From contig MGXV01000080.1 of NCBI GenBank assembly GCA_001801485.1, positions 1 to 46,384 of the forward strand: a stretch of DNA of 46,384 bases. Direction: 5' to 3'. Position 1 is the first letter of the stretch. Every line of letters starts with the position of its first letter. Below the pieces are notes generated by a model. It was not told where the DNA came from. It made no database searches and was given only the letters and a program-made list of their open reading frames with translations. The stretch is from Gammaproteobacteria bacterium RIFCSPHIGHO2_12_FULL_37_14. Lineage in GTDB: Bacteria > Pseudomonadota > Gammaproteobacteria > DSM-16500. The position numbers were made by a program, and so were the translations under genes. Shown one piece after another: positions 26,304 through 38,807 of the stretch.

Positions 26304-26323
26304 AGTATTAAATCAATATTAAG
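26304..26323 (-). promoter_or_regulatory. PmrA-box-like tandem repeat upstream of the YopT-like gene
   Basis: On the minus strand the site reads CTTAATATT, two bases (GA), then TTTAATACT. The Legionella/Coxiella PmrA consensus is cTTAATatT-N2-cTTAATatT, so the halves match 9/9 and 7/9 with the exact 2-base spacing. A -10-like TACTAA follows nine bases later (26294-26289), and the start codon is at 26265. The position is right for an activator at the -35 region. Confidence 0.65.
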
Positions 26324-26387
26324 TATCTAATCAACGAAAAAAGTTAAGTATATGATTTTTAATGATTTTATTCTATTATCTTATATG

Positions 26388-28808
26388 CTACCCAAATTTT
26401 TTACGTTGCTTAGATAGTTCTTTGTTGAGCTCAATTAAATTACTGTGTTGATGTGGGCTGGCTTTGGCTATTTTCAACCAAGTATCAACCATTGAATCTG
26501 GGTTGAGTGAAATACATTGAATTTTTTCTTCTAGCAACCACTGCGCAAAATCAGGGTGGTCCGATGGCCCTTGCCCACAAATTCCCACATATTTATTCTT
26601 ACTATTACAAATAGAAATAACTGAATGCAACATCGTTTTGATTGCATCATCGCGCTCATCAAATGATGCTGCAACAAGATTGGAATCACGATCTACTCCT
26701 AAGGTCAATTGAGTGAGATCATTGGATCCAATCGAATACCCATCGACATATTCTAGAAATTCATTAGCTAATATAATATTGGATGGCAACTCGCACATCA
26801 TATAGATTTTTAATCCATTCACGCCACGTTTTAAACCAAATTCTTCGATGAGTTTGATCGTTTTTTTGAGTTCATGCACTGTGCGCACAAATGGTATCAT
26901 GACTTGTGCATTACTTAAGCCCATTCCTTGACGAACACGTTTAATAGCCTCACATTCCATTTTAAAACAAGCTTTAAATTGCGGACTGATGTAACGCGAA
27001 GCACCGCGAAATCCTAACATAGGATTTTCTTCTTCAGGCTCAAATATATTTCCACCCAATAAATTAGCATATTCATTCGATTTAAAATCTGAAAAGCGAA
27101 ATATCACTTCTTTAGGATGAAATGCCGCAGCAATAGTTGCAATCCCTTCCCGTAACCGTTCAATATAAAATTCACTCGGATTTGCATACCCCGCTATTCG
27201 TAAACGTATTGCTTGCTGAATCTTCTTTGGTAAAGAAGTCAGATGAAGTAAAGCATTAGGATGAATCCCTATCATATGATTAATGATGAATTCTAAACGT
27301 GCTAAACCAACACCCTGATTAGGTAAAAATTGTGTAGTAAAAGCTTTGCCGGGATTACCAATATTTAAACACAATTTTAGTGGCAATTCAGGTAAATTTT
27401 TTATATTAATCTGATTGACCTTAAATGGAATATTGCCCTCATACACGTAACCAGTTTGTCCTTCCGCACATGACACCGTAATTTTAGTATGATGTTGAAT
27501 GATTTTTGTTGCATTTCCACAACCGACTACTGCTGGAATACCCATTTCTCGCGCAACAATCGCTGCATGACAAGTACGTCCGCCACGATTAGTCACTATT
27601 GCTGCTGCCTGCTTCATAATCGGTTCCCAATCAGGATCAGTCATGTCCGTGACGAGCACGCTACCGGGTTTCACTGCACCAATTGATTTAGGATGATTGA
27701 CCACGCAAGCTTGGCCATATCCAATACGTTGACCAACGCTTTGGCCCGTAATTAATATTTTTCCTTTTTTAGATAATTTAAATTGTTCCAACTGGTGATC
27801 TTGTTTGTAATTATTTTTAACTGTTTCAGGACGTGCTTGCAAAATATAAATTTCTCCCGTTAAACCATCTTTTGCCCACTCGATATCCATAGGCTTGCCA
27901 TAATGTTTCTCAATCATTAAAGCTTGTTTACCTAATAATTCTACTTCTTTATCACTGATCGAAAATTTTTGTCGTTCTGCTAATAAAACAGGAATAATTT
28001 TTGTTGATTGAGATGGGTTTTTTGATTTCGAATAAATCATTTTAATATGTTTATCGCCGAGTTTACGCTGCAAAATAGAAAATTTTCCATTTTCTAAGAT
28101 AGGTTTCGAAACATAAAACTCATCCGGAATCACTCCGCCTTGTACAATACCCTCCCCTAAGCCATAAGATGCCGTAATTAAAATCACCTGATCAAAGCCA
28201 GATTCCGTATCTAATGTAAATATCACGCCACTCGTTCCGTGATCACTACGAATCATTGGCTGAATACCAACTGACATTCCTATTTCTAATTGATCAAAGC
28301 CATGATGTTGTCGATAGGCAATGGCACGATTCGTGAATAAGGAAGCAAACACTAATTTAATTGCTTGAAGAATATTTTTAATGCCTTTGACGTTTAAATA
28401 GGTTTCTTGTTGACCCGCAAATGAGGCTTGAGGAAGATCTTCTGCTGTTGCTGAAGAACGAACAGCTACTGTCGGAGAACCTAATTGAGCATAAACAGTT
28501 GAAATTTCTTTTTCAAACTCTGGCAAAAAAGAGGTATTCACTATTAATCGTCTAATCTGAGCGCCAGCTTTACTTAATTGATCAATTTTTTTAATTTTAG
28601 TTTTTTGGATGATTTGATCAATTTTTTTATCTAAATGATTCTCGGATAAAAATGTTTGATATGCATTCACGAGTGTAGCAAAACCGCCAGGAACTTTTAT
28701 ACCTAAATGAGATAAATTTTTTATTAGCTCGCCAATAGAAGCATTTTTTCCACCAACAATATTAATATTTGATAAGTTAACATCTATGAGATTAACTGTA
28801 TATTTCAT
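26388..28808 (-). CDS. ppsA: Phosphoenolpyruvate synthase
   Basis: 806 residues from ATG 28808, which has AAGGAA seven bases upstream; the in-frame GTG at 28832 has no ribosome site. The N-terminal ATP-grasp domain (about 15-330) includes VRSSATAEDLPQASFAGQQET. The swivelling His domain has the catalytic H414 in GGRTCHAAIVAREMG. The C-terminal PEP-binding barrel has the MLGFRGASRY and SIGSNDLTQLTLGVDRDS motifs. The enzyme makes PEP from pyruvate and ATP, the entry to gluconeogenesis. It lies 31 bases after mmsB and is probably last in the lipase-mmsA-mmsB-ppsA operon. Confidence 0.95.
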   Translation of the reverse strand: MKYTVNLIDVNLSNINIVGGKNASIGELIKNLSHLGIKVPGGFATLVNAYQTFLSENHLDKKIDQIIQKTKIKKIDQLSKAGAQIRRLIVNTSFLPEFEKEISTVYAQLGSPTVAVRSSATAEDLPQASFAGQQETYLNVKGIKNILQAIKLVFASLFTNRAIAYRQHHGFDQLEIGMSVGIQPMIRSDHGTSGVIFTLDTESGFDQVILITASYGLGEGIVQGGVIPDEFYVSKPILENGKFSILQRKLGDKHIKMIYSKSKNPSQSTKIIPVLLAERQKFSISDKEVELLGKQALMIEKHYGKPMDIEWAKDGLTGEIYILQARPETVKNNYKQDHQLEQFKLSKKGKILITGQSVGQRIGYGQACVVNHPKSIGAVKPGSVLVTDMTDPDWEPIMKQAAAIVTNRGGRTCHAAIVAREMGIPAVVGCGNATKIIQHHTKITVSCAEGQTGYVYEGNIPFKVNQINIKNLPELPLKLCLNIGNPGKAFTTQFLPNQGVGLARLEFIINHMIGIHPNALLHLTSLPKKIQQAIRLRIAGYANPSEFYIERLREGIATIAAAFHPKEVIFRFSDFKSNEYANLLGGNIFEPEEENPMLGFRGASRYISPQFKACFKMECEAIKRVRQGMGLSNAQVMIPFVRTVHELKKTIKLIEEFGLKRGVNGLKIYMMCELPSNIILANEFLEYVDGYSIGSNDLTQLTLGVDRDSNLVAASFDERDDAIKTMLHSVISICNSKNKYVGICGQGPSDHPDFAQWLLEEKIQCISLNPDSMVDTWLKIAKASPHQHSNLIELNKELSKQRKKFG

Positions 28809-28839
28809 TGTGAATTCCTTTCTGATGGTCACAAATATA

Positions 28840-29721
28840 TTAACTACTTTCGCCAGCTAGTAAATTAATAATGCCAGAGAAATCAGTTTCTCCTAAACCT
28901 TGATTAACGTATAACTCATATAGCTCCATCGCGACGGCTCCCAGTGGAATAACTGCATCCACTGTTTCTGCTGCATGCTGTGCAAGACGTAAATCTTTTA
29001 ACATCATTTTTGCCATGAACCCTGGTTGATAATGATTGTTAGCAGGTACATTCTCAATAATATTCGGTACGGGACAATATTTTGTCATTGACCAACATTG
29101 TCCGGAAGCATTTGAACTAATATCAAAAAATTTTTTTTGATCTAAACCCAACTTTGCTGCAAGCGTAAATGATTCACTAACACCTATCATCGATATACCT
29201 AATAATAAATTATTGCAAATCTTTGCCGCTTGGCCATGTCCTCCTGGACCAGCATGAATAATTTTTTTTCCCATCGTCTTTAAAATGGGTTCGGCAAGTG
29301 CAAAATCAATATCACTACCACCCACCATAAACGTTAAGGATCCGGCCTCCGCACCAGTTACGCCTCCTGATACAGGTGCATCTATCATCGCAATTCCTAG
29401 TTTTCGTGCTTCCTCATGAAGAATAGTTGTCATTTTGATATCAATAGAAGAGCAATCAATATAGAGAAGATTAGCTTTCGCATGCGCAAAAATTCCATCG
29501 TCACCTAAACATATATCCTGTACTTGTTCGCTGGTTTGTACACTCGTAATAATGACATCTACCGTTTTTGCCATCGCCTTAATGGATGGCGAAACGGTAC
29601 TAAAAACCCGAGAAAGCTGCGGTAGTACATCGTAAACCTGTAAGTTATATCCTGCTTTTAACAAATTTTTAGCCATGGGATTACCCATATGGCCTAGACC
29701 AATAAATCCTATTGTCATCAT
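28840..29721 (-). CDS. mmsB: 3-hydroxyisobutyrate dehydrogenase
   Basis: 293 residues from ATG 29721, seven bases after AAGGA; a further ATG follows directly. The NAD-binding motif is GFIGLGHMGNPMAKNL (5-20), the substrate motif is DAPVSGGVTGAEAGSL (114-129), and the catalytic lysine is K167 in GHGQAAKICNN. It oxidises 3-hydroxyisobutyrate to methylmalonate semialdehyde in valine breakdown. It overlaps mmsA by 4 bases. Confidence 0.94.
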   Translation of the reverse strand: MMTIGFIGLGHMGNPMAKNLLKAGYNLQVYDVLPQLSRVFSTVSPSIKAMAKTVDVIITSVQTSEQVQDICLGDDGIFAHAKANLLYIDCSSIDIKMTTILHEEARKLGIAMIDAPVSGGVTGAEAGSLTFMVGGSDIDFALAEPILKTMGKKIIHAGPGGHGQAAKICNNLLLGISMIGVSESFTLAAKLGLDQKKFFDISSNASGQCWSMTKYCPVPNIIENVPANNHYQPGFMAKMMLKDLRLAQHAAETVDAVIPLGAVAMELYELYVNQGLGETDFSGIINLLAGESS

Positions 29722-31184
29722 GACGATATCCTTGGTAACCAACGTTGTGTGACTGTTTTCAATTTTGTATAGAAACGAATTGCTTCTGTTCCATACATTC
29801 CAATATCAGAAAAAATCGATCGTTTCCATCCACCGAAACTATGATAAGCTACTGGTACAGGAACAGGCAAATTAATACCCACCATTCCCACTTGAACCTT
29901 TTCTGCAAAGGTGCGTGCAATATAGCCACTACTAGTAAAAATAGCGGTACCATTCCCATACTCATGAGCATTAATTAGCTGTAGCGCTTGATCAAAATTA
30001 GCAACACGAACGATACCAAGTACGGGCCCAAAAATTTCTTCCTTATAAATTCGCATATTGGGTGTGACATGATCGAATAAACATGCCCCCATAAAAAATC
30101 CATCGCTGCAACTTTTAGGTTTATAGTGACTACCATCAATTACTAACTTAGCACCTTCTTGTTTTCCCAATGCAATATAAGATTGTACACGTTCCCAATG
30201 CGCTTGAGTAATCAGTGGTCCCATGTCTGTATCAGTAGATAATCCTGAGCCGATTTTCAAATTTTTTATTTTAGCTTGCATAATTGAAATTAATTTATCT
30301 GCGGTATCATCACCTATCGTGAGAACGATTGATATTGCCATACAACGTTCGCCAGCAGATCCAAAAGCTGCTGCGATAAGCTGCTCTGCAGCTTGATTAA
30401 CATCAGCATCTGGCATCACAATACAATGATTTTTAGCACCACCAAAAGCTTGAACGCGTTTATTGTGTGTTATGCCTGTTCGATAAACATATTCAGCAAC
30501 TGCCGATGAGCCAACAAAACTAATAGCTTGTATATCAGGATGCATTAATAATGCATCCACTGTTTCTTTATCACCATGAACGATATTTACCACTCCATCT
30601 GGCACACCTGCTTCTTTAGCTAATTCAACCAATCGTACCGAACAAGAAGGATCTTTTTCTGATGGCTTCAGCACAAAGGTGTTACCGCAAGCAATTGCCA
30701 TGGGGAACATCCAGAGTGGAATCATCGCTGGAAAATTAAAAGGAGTAATACCAACACATACACCTACTGGTTGATGCAAAGAATAACAATCAATTCCTAC
30801 AGAAACATTATCGGTAAACATGCCTTGAAGGTGATGCGGAATACCGCAAGTAAAGTCAACGACATCAATGCCACGTTGTACAGATCCAATTGCTTCAACT
30901 AATGTTTTTCCATGCTCTTGGGTGACTAATTTTGCTAATTCGTCAAGATTTTTATCTAATAATGTTTTAAAACGAAATAGAATTTTTGCACGCTGAGGCG
31001 CTGTCGTGCATGACCACGAGGTAAAAGCTTGTTTTGCTGCTGCAATAGCTTGTTGAACCATATTTGAATCAGCCACAGATACATAGCCTGCAACTTGACC
31101 CGCAACTGGATCATAAACGTCTAATTTTCTACTTGCTTGGCTCTGAGATTGGCCATTTACAATATGTGGAACATCATAAGTCAT
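29718..31184 (-). CDS. mmsA: Methylmalonate-semialdehyde dehydrogenase (CoA-acylating)
   Basis: 488 residues of the aldehyde dehydrogenase family. The segment GITPFNFPAMIPLWMFPMAI (146-165) is typical of MmsA, and the catalytic cysteine is C281 in GSAGERCMAIS. MmsA lacks the usual general-base Glu of other ALDHs; here the equivalent region reads QAFGGAKNH, as expected. It yields propionyl-CoA from the MmsB product. AGGGAG lies seven bases before the ATG. The upstream lipase gene's stop codon abuts its start with no gap. Confidence 0.94.
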   Translation of the reverse strand: MTYDVPHIVNGQSQSQASRKLDVYDPVAGQVAGYVSVADSNMVQQAIAAAKQAFTSWSCTTAPQRAKILFRFKTLLDKNLDELAKLVTQEHGKTLVEAIGSVQRGIDVVDFTCGIPHHLQGMFTDNVSVGIDCYSLHQPVGVCVGITPFNFPAMIPLWMFPMAIACGNTFVLKPSEKDPSCSVRLVELAKEAGVPDGVVNIVHGDKETVDALLMHPDIQAISFVGSSAVAEYVYRTGITHNKRVQAFGGAKNHCIVMPDADVNQAAEQLIAAAFGSAGERCMAISIVLTIGDDTADKLISIMQAKIKNLKIGSGLSTDTDMGPLITQAHWERVQSYIALGKQEGAKLVIDGSHYKPKSCSDGFFMGACLFDHVTPNMRIYKEEIFGPVLGIVRVANFDQALQLINAHEYGNGTAIFTSSGYIARTFAEKVQVGMVGINLPVPVPVAYHSFGGWKRSIFSDIGMYGTEAIRFYTKLKTVTQRWLPRISS

Positions 31185-32210
31185 TTATTTACTCCCTAAT
31201 AAACTAAGCGCATAACCTGATAATAACTGATGAACAATTCGCGTAGGATGAATAGGATCCCAAAATAAATATTCGTCCGGATTAACACAAGGCTGTTGGC
31301 CAAATGCTGCATTTCGCGAAGTAAGATAAGCTATTCTTAATGAAGCATTCTGCATAATATCAATATGTGCTTCCTTGGCTGATTGAATTTCTGTGCTATC
31401 AATAGAATTAGTTCGTAGAAAAAAACCACCGTCATAACAAGCTTCATTAATATTTTTGATGTGAAATTCATCTGGATGTTCAATCATTTCTTGGAAATAG
31501 TGAGCAATATTTAAAGAATAAAATTGTACTTGTGGGTACTGCTTTTGTAATTCATCAATCATCATCACAAATTTATCATTGTGTAATTGAGATAATTTAT
31601 TAACGTTCTCCACAAAAGCAGGACCTTTTTGCATCACTTCAGGTGTGAGACTAAGATCAGGTAAATTCAATAATAAAAAATTATTCGCACCATAATATAT
31701 CAACCAATCAATTTGATTTTTAATAGTTGCAATTGTATTGGAGGTAGCATATTCGACATCCGCTCGACCTTGTATATAATCGTTAGATCCCACCCAAATC
31801 ACATATAAGTGTTTTGCTTTTTCATTATCTAGATAGGATCTGACTAAATAAAAATTAACTTGCATTCCGAGACTGAAAGGAAATGTTTGCTTAGAATCAA
31901 ATACTGACTCCACCCATGCACCACCATAAGCATAATCATCTAGGGGTATAGTCAATAGCTGAGCTAAATGTTCTATCCATACTTGGCCATTCGTAAAACG
32001 ACCTTGAACATACGGTGGCTCTTTAGGAATAATAGGAATACGCGGAATGGCCTTATGAGCGGTCGAGGTAAATGAAAAGACATTGCCATTGTCAGAAAGA
32101 CTATCCCCAAATACCACGATTTTATCAAATGTAATAGCATAAATTGATGAGCAAAATAATATAAAGAGACTGCCGACTATCCATCCAAGCAGATAATTTT
32201 TATTTTGCAT
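31185..32210 (-). CDS. Exported GDSL-family lipase/acylhydrolase (PlaA/PlaC-like)
   Basis: 341 residues with a signal peptide (about 1-25, ending SSIYA). The GDSL nucleophile is S37 in VVFGDSLSDNGN, block III is WVGSNDY, and the catalytic pair is D318/H321 in FWDPIHPT. The layout is that of the phospholipase/thermolabile-hemolysin group, which includes the Legionella PlaA, PlaC and PlaD lysophospholipase/acyltransferases. A secreted phospholipase A or GCAT activity on host lipids is likely. It heads the same-strand run mmsA-mmsB-ppsA and touches mmsA directly. Confidence 0.87.
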   Translation of the reverse strand: MQNKNYLLGWIVGSLFILFCSSIYAITFDKIVVFGDSLSDNGNVFSFTSTAHKAIPRIPIIPKEPPYVQGRFTNGQVWIEHLAQLLTIPLDDYAYGGAWVESVFDSKQTFPFSLGMQVNFYLVRSYLDNEKAKHLYVIWVGSNDYIQGRADVEYATSNTIATIKNQIDWLIYYGANNFLLLNLPDLSLTPEVMQKGPAFVENVNKLSQLHNDKFVMMIDELQKQYPQVQFYSLNIAHYFQEMIEHPDEFHIKNINEACYDGGFFLRTNSIDSTEIQSAKEAHIDIMQNASLRIAYLTSRNAAFGQQPCVNPDEYLFWDPIHPTRIVHQLLSGYALSLLGSK

Positions 32211-32313
32211 AACTAACCTCCCTTTAGTAAACGTTCATTTCCTAAGAACGTCCATCTCGAATAATACGATACCTTGGCCTTTCCTCGCAATCTATCCTAT
32301 CCGAAAAAACAGA

Positions 32314-32331
32314 TTCATGATTAGTCATGAA
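32314..32331. promoter_or_regulatory. 7-4-7 palindrome between the lipase and yeiH genes
   Basis: TTCATGA (32314-32320), TTAG, TCATGAA (32325-32331) is a perfect inverted repeat in the 202-base divergent region. Its size suits a dimeric regulator. It lies about 104 bases upstream of the lipase start and about 30 bases before the yeiH -35. Confidence 0.35.
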
Positions 32332-32360
32332 GTTGTTGCTTTTATCTTTCAACCAATACA

Positions 32361-32390
32361 TTAACAGTATAGAATTTGCGATACTACAAT
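32361..32390 (+). promoter_or_regulatory. Sigma70-like promoter of yeiH
   Basis: TTAACA (32361-32366) and TACAAT (32385-32390) are separated by 18 bases. AGAGGAAAT precedes the ATG at 32413, giving a leader of about 16 bases. Confidence 0.4.
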
Positions 32391-32412
32391 TTACTGCTTA
32401 AATAGAGGAAAT

Positions 32413-33414
32413 ATGCAGCAACAAAGTTATTATGGATTGATATTCATCGCTATACTTGCTGTGATCAGCTATAGCATTGTCATGCTTCCATGGATAGCAA
32501 TGACTGGCCTGAGTGCATTAGTCATTGCTATTTTACTCGGTATAGCCGTAGGTAATTTTTGGCATCACCCTTCTTCCTGGTCACCAGGCATTCAATTTGC
32601 TGCTAAACGATTATTGCGTACAGCCATTATACTTTATGGATTTCGAATCAATTTTCAACAAATTGCGTCGGTAGGATTACAAGCATTAATCTTGGACGTA
32701 GTAGTCGTTGGGAGCACCTTAATCTTAGGTTACTATATTGGTAAAAAAATCCTCAAACTAGATGCCGAACTTGCTTTGCTGATTAGTACCGGTGCAGCTA
32801 TTTGTGGTGCAGCTGCTGTACTCGCTGTAGAAGATATCCTCAAAAGTGAGCCTTATAAAGCAACGATAGCTATCGCAACTGTTGTTTTGTTTGGTACCTT
32901 ATCCATGTTTCTTTACCCTCTACTTCAACATCTCGATATGTTTGATTTTTCCAATTACCAATTTGGGATATTTTCAGGTGCAAGTATCCATGAAGTTGCG
33001 CAAGCATTAGTTGCTGGGACGAATATTAGCAGTGAAACAGGAAAAATTGCCGTCATTGTTAAAATGATAAGAGTACTATTGCTTGTACCCATATTATTTA
33101 TTTTTGCAATTTTTTTCAAACAACTATCCAATCAAAGTAAGAGTAAATCCAAACTAATTATTCCTTGGTTTGCAATCGGTTTTGTTTTGGTAATTGGATT
33201 TAACTCATTCCATCTCTTACCAATAAGAATAGTAAACACCATTAACCAATTTGATATTATCTTACTAACGATGGCAATGGCTGCTATCGGTGTAGAAACA
33301 AAATTAAAAAAAATCCGGCAAGTAGGGTTAAAACCATTTTATTTAGCTTCTATTTTGTTTGCATGGTTGTTATCGAGTGTATATTTTCTAGTAAAGACAA
33401 TTTATGTGACGTAA
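32413..33414 (+). CDS. yeiH: YeiH family putative sulfate exporter (UPF0324)
   Basis: 333 residues with about ten hydrophobic segments. Family motifs are visible: PGIQFAAKRLLRTAIILYGFRI (about 57-78), STGAAICGAAAVLAVEDILK (about 135-154) and GIFSGASIHEVAQALVAG (about 192-209). YeiH proteins are inner-membrane exporters linked to sulfonate or sulfite metabolism. The last 65 bases overlap the 3' end of the thiDE gene on the other strand. Confidence 0.88.
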   Translation: MQQQSYYGLIFIAILAVISYSIVMLPWIAMTGLSALVIAILLGIAVGNFWHHPSSWSPGIQFAAKRLLRTAIILYGFRINFQQIASVGLQALILDVVVVGSTLILGYYIGKKILKLDAELALLISTGAAICGAAAVLAVEDILKSEPYKATIAIATVVLFGTLSMFLYPLLQHLDMFDFSNYQFGIFSGASIHEVAQALVAGTNISSETGKIAVIVKMIRVLLLVPILFIFAIFFKQLSNQSKSKSKLIIPWFAIGFVLVIGFNSFHLLPIRIVNTINQFDIILLTMAMAAIGVETKLKKIRQVGLKPFYLASILFAWLLSSVYFLVKTIYVT

Positions 33415-34867
33415 TTGCTGAAATCATTGCTATGCCATCCACTCCAGTTTTCCAAACCGCTGCCATATTCGATTCATTGATACCACCAATTGCCACTAAT
33501 GGATAAGTAGATAAGGTACGACGCCAGCGTTGCAATTGAGCAATACCTTGCGGAAAAAATGACATGGGCTTACTGTTAGTATGAAAAATTGGTCCGCAGG
33601 CAAGATAGGAAGGACGAATTCCATGTGCTCGAGCAACTTCATAATAACAATGAGTACTGATACCTAAGCGCAATCCAGCTTGTTTAATGTGCGACACATT
33701 CATTTCATTCAAATCTGTTTGACCAAGATGAACGCCATATCCACCATATTGGATGGCCAATTCCCAATGGTCATTAATAAAAAGACGTGCACTATATTGC
33801 ATCGCTAGCTGAATACTTTTTTGTATTTCCATTGCTAAGGCATTGCCAGTTTTATTTTTAATACGAAGCTGTATGGTGCTAATACCAGTAGGTAATAATT
33901 TTTTTAACCACTCGTATTCATTAACAATCGGATAGAGTCCTAATGGTTTCTTTCCACATGAAGGAAAAACTATTGGCACGTTTGTCACCGGTGTCTGTGA
34001 TACTATCGGCAAATCAATTTCATTTTCTGGCCAATTGGCATGCATTAAATAAGCTGTATTCTGATCGATTGGTTGCGCGAGGCGTATTCCTCTATTGATA
34101 TACATTTTTGCTATGACGATGGCGCTTTTTAAATCGTAACCTAATGCAAGACTAGCGGTAATCGCTGACGAATAAATACACCCTGTACCATGATAATTTT
34201 TTTCTGGATAACGAGAACTCGCTAACCAAAATGATTCACTGCCGTTACTCCAATAATCTTGACTCATTTTATCATGTTGAAAATGTCCGCCTTTAATTAA
34301 AATACTTTTAACCCCTCTTTCTATAAAAAAATGTGCAGCTTCCTCGATATCTGCATATGATGTAATGGGTCGATTAAGAAACGCCGACAATTCCAATAAA
34401 TTTGGCGTCAATAAATCAACATAGGGGAAAAGTTTATTCAGTTGATCTAAATATTTTTTTTGATGCTGTTTAAATAAAGATTGCCCACTACTGGCTACCA
34501 TCACCGGATCAAACACAATTTTGCTCTGACACGACCGCAAGAATGTCACGATAGTATCAATCATATGCTCATGACCAAGCATCCCAATTTTAATCGCTTT
34601 TGGCGGTAAATAATCGCGCATTGCCATCATTTGTGCAGTGATATTTTCGACAGAAATATATTGAATAGCAGTCACTGCAGCAGGATGTTGCGCAGTCACG
34701 GCTGTCACCACTGAACAACCATGTACTGCCAATTGTTGAAATACTTTTAAATCTGCTTGCACACCGGCACCACCACTCGAATCAGAACCGGCGATCGTCC
34801 AAGCAATTGGCATAGCAATTGGGTCTTGCTGATCGAATGATAGATGGGATGGCATGATCATAGTCAT
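33350..34867 (-). CDS. thiDE: ThiD-ThiE fusion: HMP-P kinase and thiamine phosphate synthase
   Basis: 505 residues from ATG 34867, which overlaps the thiG stop as ATGA; an upstream in-frame TTG at 34879 is unnecessary. The N-terminal ThiD domain (about 20-270) has [16 protein letters not shown] and the ribokinase-type signature [14 protein letters not shown]. The C-terminal ThiE domain (about 305-495) has [31 protein letters not shown] and [12 protein letters not shown]. The fusion phosphorylates hydroxymethylpyrimidine phosphate and joins it to the thiazole. The C-terminus runs about 20 residues past the usual ThiE end because of the overlap with yeiH. Confidence 0.93.
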   Translation of the reverse strand: MTMIMPSHLSFDQQDPIAMPIAWTIAGSDSSGGAGVQADLKVFQQLAVHGCSVVTAVTAQHPAAVTAIQYISVENITAQMMAMRDYLPPKAIKIGMLGHEHMIDTIVTFLRSCQSKIVFDPVMVASSGQSLFKQHQKKYLDQLNKLFPYVDLLTPNLLELSAFLNRPITSYADIEEAAHFFIERGVKSILIKGGHFQHDKMSQDYWSNGSESFWLASSRYPEKNYHGTGCIYSSAITASLALGYDLKSAIVIAKMYINRGIRLAQPIDQNTAYLMHANWPENEIDLPIVSQTPVTNVPIVFPSCGKKPLGLYPIVNEYEWLKKLLPTGISTIQLRIKNKTGNALAMEIQKSIQLAMQYSARLFINDHWELAIQYGGYGVHLGQTDLNEMNVSHIKQAGLRLGISTHCYYEVARAHGIRPSYLACGPIFHTNSKPMSFFPQGIAQLQRWRRTLSTYPLVAIGGINESNMAAVWKTGVDGIAMISAITSHKLSLLENIHSITTMQTK

Positions 34868-35643
34868 GACTGATGCCAAAAAGGTGTATCCACTAATGAT
34901 GTGCTAGCAACAGCTATATTACGCTCTAACATCATACCAGCTTCATATGCAAGACGACCGGATTGCACTCCGTCACGAAAAGCCATAGCCATTTTTACTG
35001 GGTCATTTGCTAATGAAACAGCGGTATTAAGCAAGACACCATCACAACCTAATTCCATCGCCTGAACAGCATGCGATGGTTTACCAATACCTGCATCAAC
35101 AATTAAAGTTACCTCAGGCAATCGTTGCCTCAATATTTCAAAAGCGTAAGGATTAAGTAGGCCTTTGCCCGAACCAATCGGTGCCGCCCAAGGCATAATA
35201 ATTTGACAGCCGCAATCAACCAAACGCTGACACGCCACAAGATCTTCTGTGCAATATGGAAAAACCTCGAAACCATTTTTAATTAATTGCGTGGCGGCTT
35301 TTACAAGTTCAAACATATCTGGCTGTAAAGTATAATCATCACCGATGACTTCTAACTTAATCCAGTTAGTTTGAAAAATTTCACGTGCCATTTCTGCCAA
35401 TGTAATTGCTTCTTCAGCTTGACGACATCCCGCTGTATTGGGAAGCAAAAAACAATTTAATTCTTTAAGATAATTCCAAAACGTTTCGCCACCTTTAGTT
35501 TGTGGCGATTGTCTACGCAATGACACCGTTATTACATTACATTGTGAAGCAATCATTGCATCGCGCATGAGTTGCAAAGAGGGATATTGTGCAGATCCTA
35601 ATAATAATCGACTAGAACAAAGTTTATCTGCTAATTGCCACAT
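34864..35643 (-). CDS. thiG: Thiazole synthase ThiG
   Basis: 259 residues of the ThiG barrel: [12 protein letters not shown] near the N-terminus, the Schiff-base lysine region [11 protein letters not shown] (around 95), [18 protein letters not shown], and [24 protein letters not shown]. It builds the thiazole ring from deoxyxylulose phosphate, ThiS thiocarboxylate and dehydroglycine. GGAGG is eight bases before the ATG, inside the end of thiS. Confidence 0.95.
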   Translation of the reverse strand: MWQLADKLCSSRLLLGSAQYPSLQLMRDAMIASQCNVITVSLRRQSPQTKGGETFWNYLKELNCFLLPNTAGCRQAEEAITLAEMAREIFQTNWIKLEVIGDDYTLQPDMFELVKAATQLIKNGFEVFPYCTEDLVACQRLVDCGCQIIMPWAAPIGSGKGLLNPYAFEILRQRLPEVTLIVDAGIGKPSHAVQAMELGCDGVLLNTAVSLANDPVKMAMAFRDGVQSGRLAYEAGMMLERNIAVASTSLVDTPFWHQS

Positions 35644-35646
35644 GAT

Positions 35647-35843
35647 TTATCCTCCTTGCATAGGCGAAATAATTTCAATCACATCACCTTGTTGCAATAG
35701 TGTTTGCTCATGTAAAGCGCGTGGAATAAAACTTTGATTAACAGCAACTGCATAATAAGCTTGATGATAACCACGTTCAATTAATACCTTTAGTAGCGAA
35801 TTATTATTTAGTTCGATTATTTCATTATTGAATTTTACGCTAA

Positions 35844-35847
<4 letters not shown>
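35647..35847 (-). CDS. thiS: Sulfur carrier protein ThiS
   Basis: 66 residues from ATG 35847, which overlaps the thiO stop as ATGA. It has the ubiquitin-like fold pattern and ends in the required di-glycine (SPMQGG), whose C-terminus is thiocarboxylated. The adenylylating partner ThiF is not in the window. Confidence 0.93.
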
Positions 35848-38710
<2,863 letters not shown>

Positions 38711-38740
38711 TATTTAAACAGATGCTCTATAAAATATCAA
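38711..38740 (-). promoter_or_regulatory. Candidate promoter of the thi operon
   Basis: On the minus strand TTGATA (38740-38735) and TAAATA (38716-38711) are 18 bases apart. Transcription would start near 38704, at the first arm of the long hairpin, so the hairpin would be the very 5' end of the mRNA. Confidence 0.35.
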
Positions 38741-38807
38741 TTAAAATTAGAGAGGTGGTTTATAATCGAACAAAATAAGTGATTGAAGTTAGAAATTTTT
38801 TGCGAAT

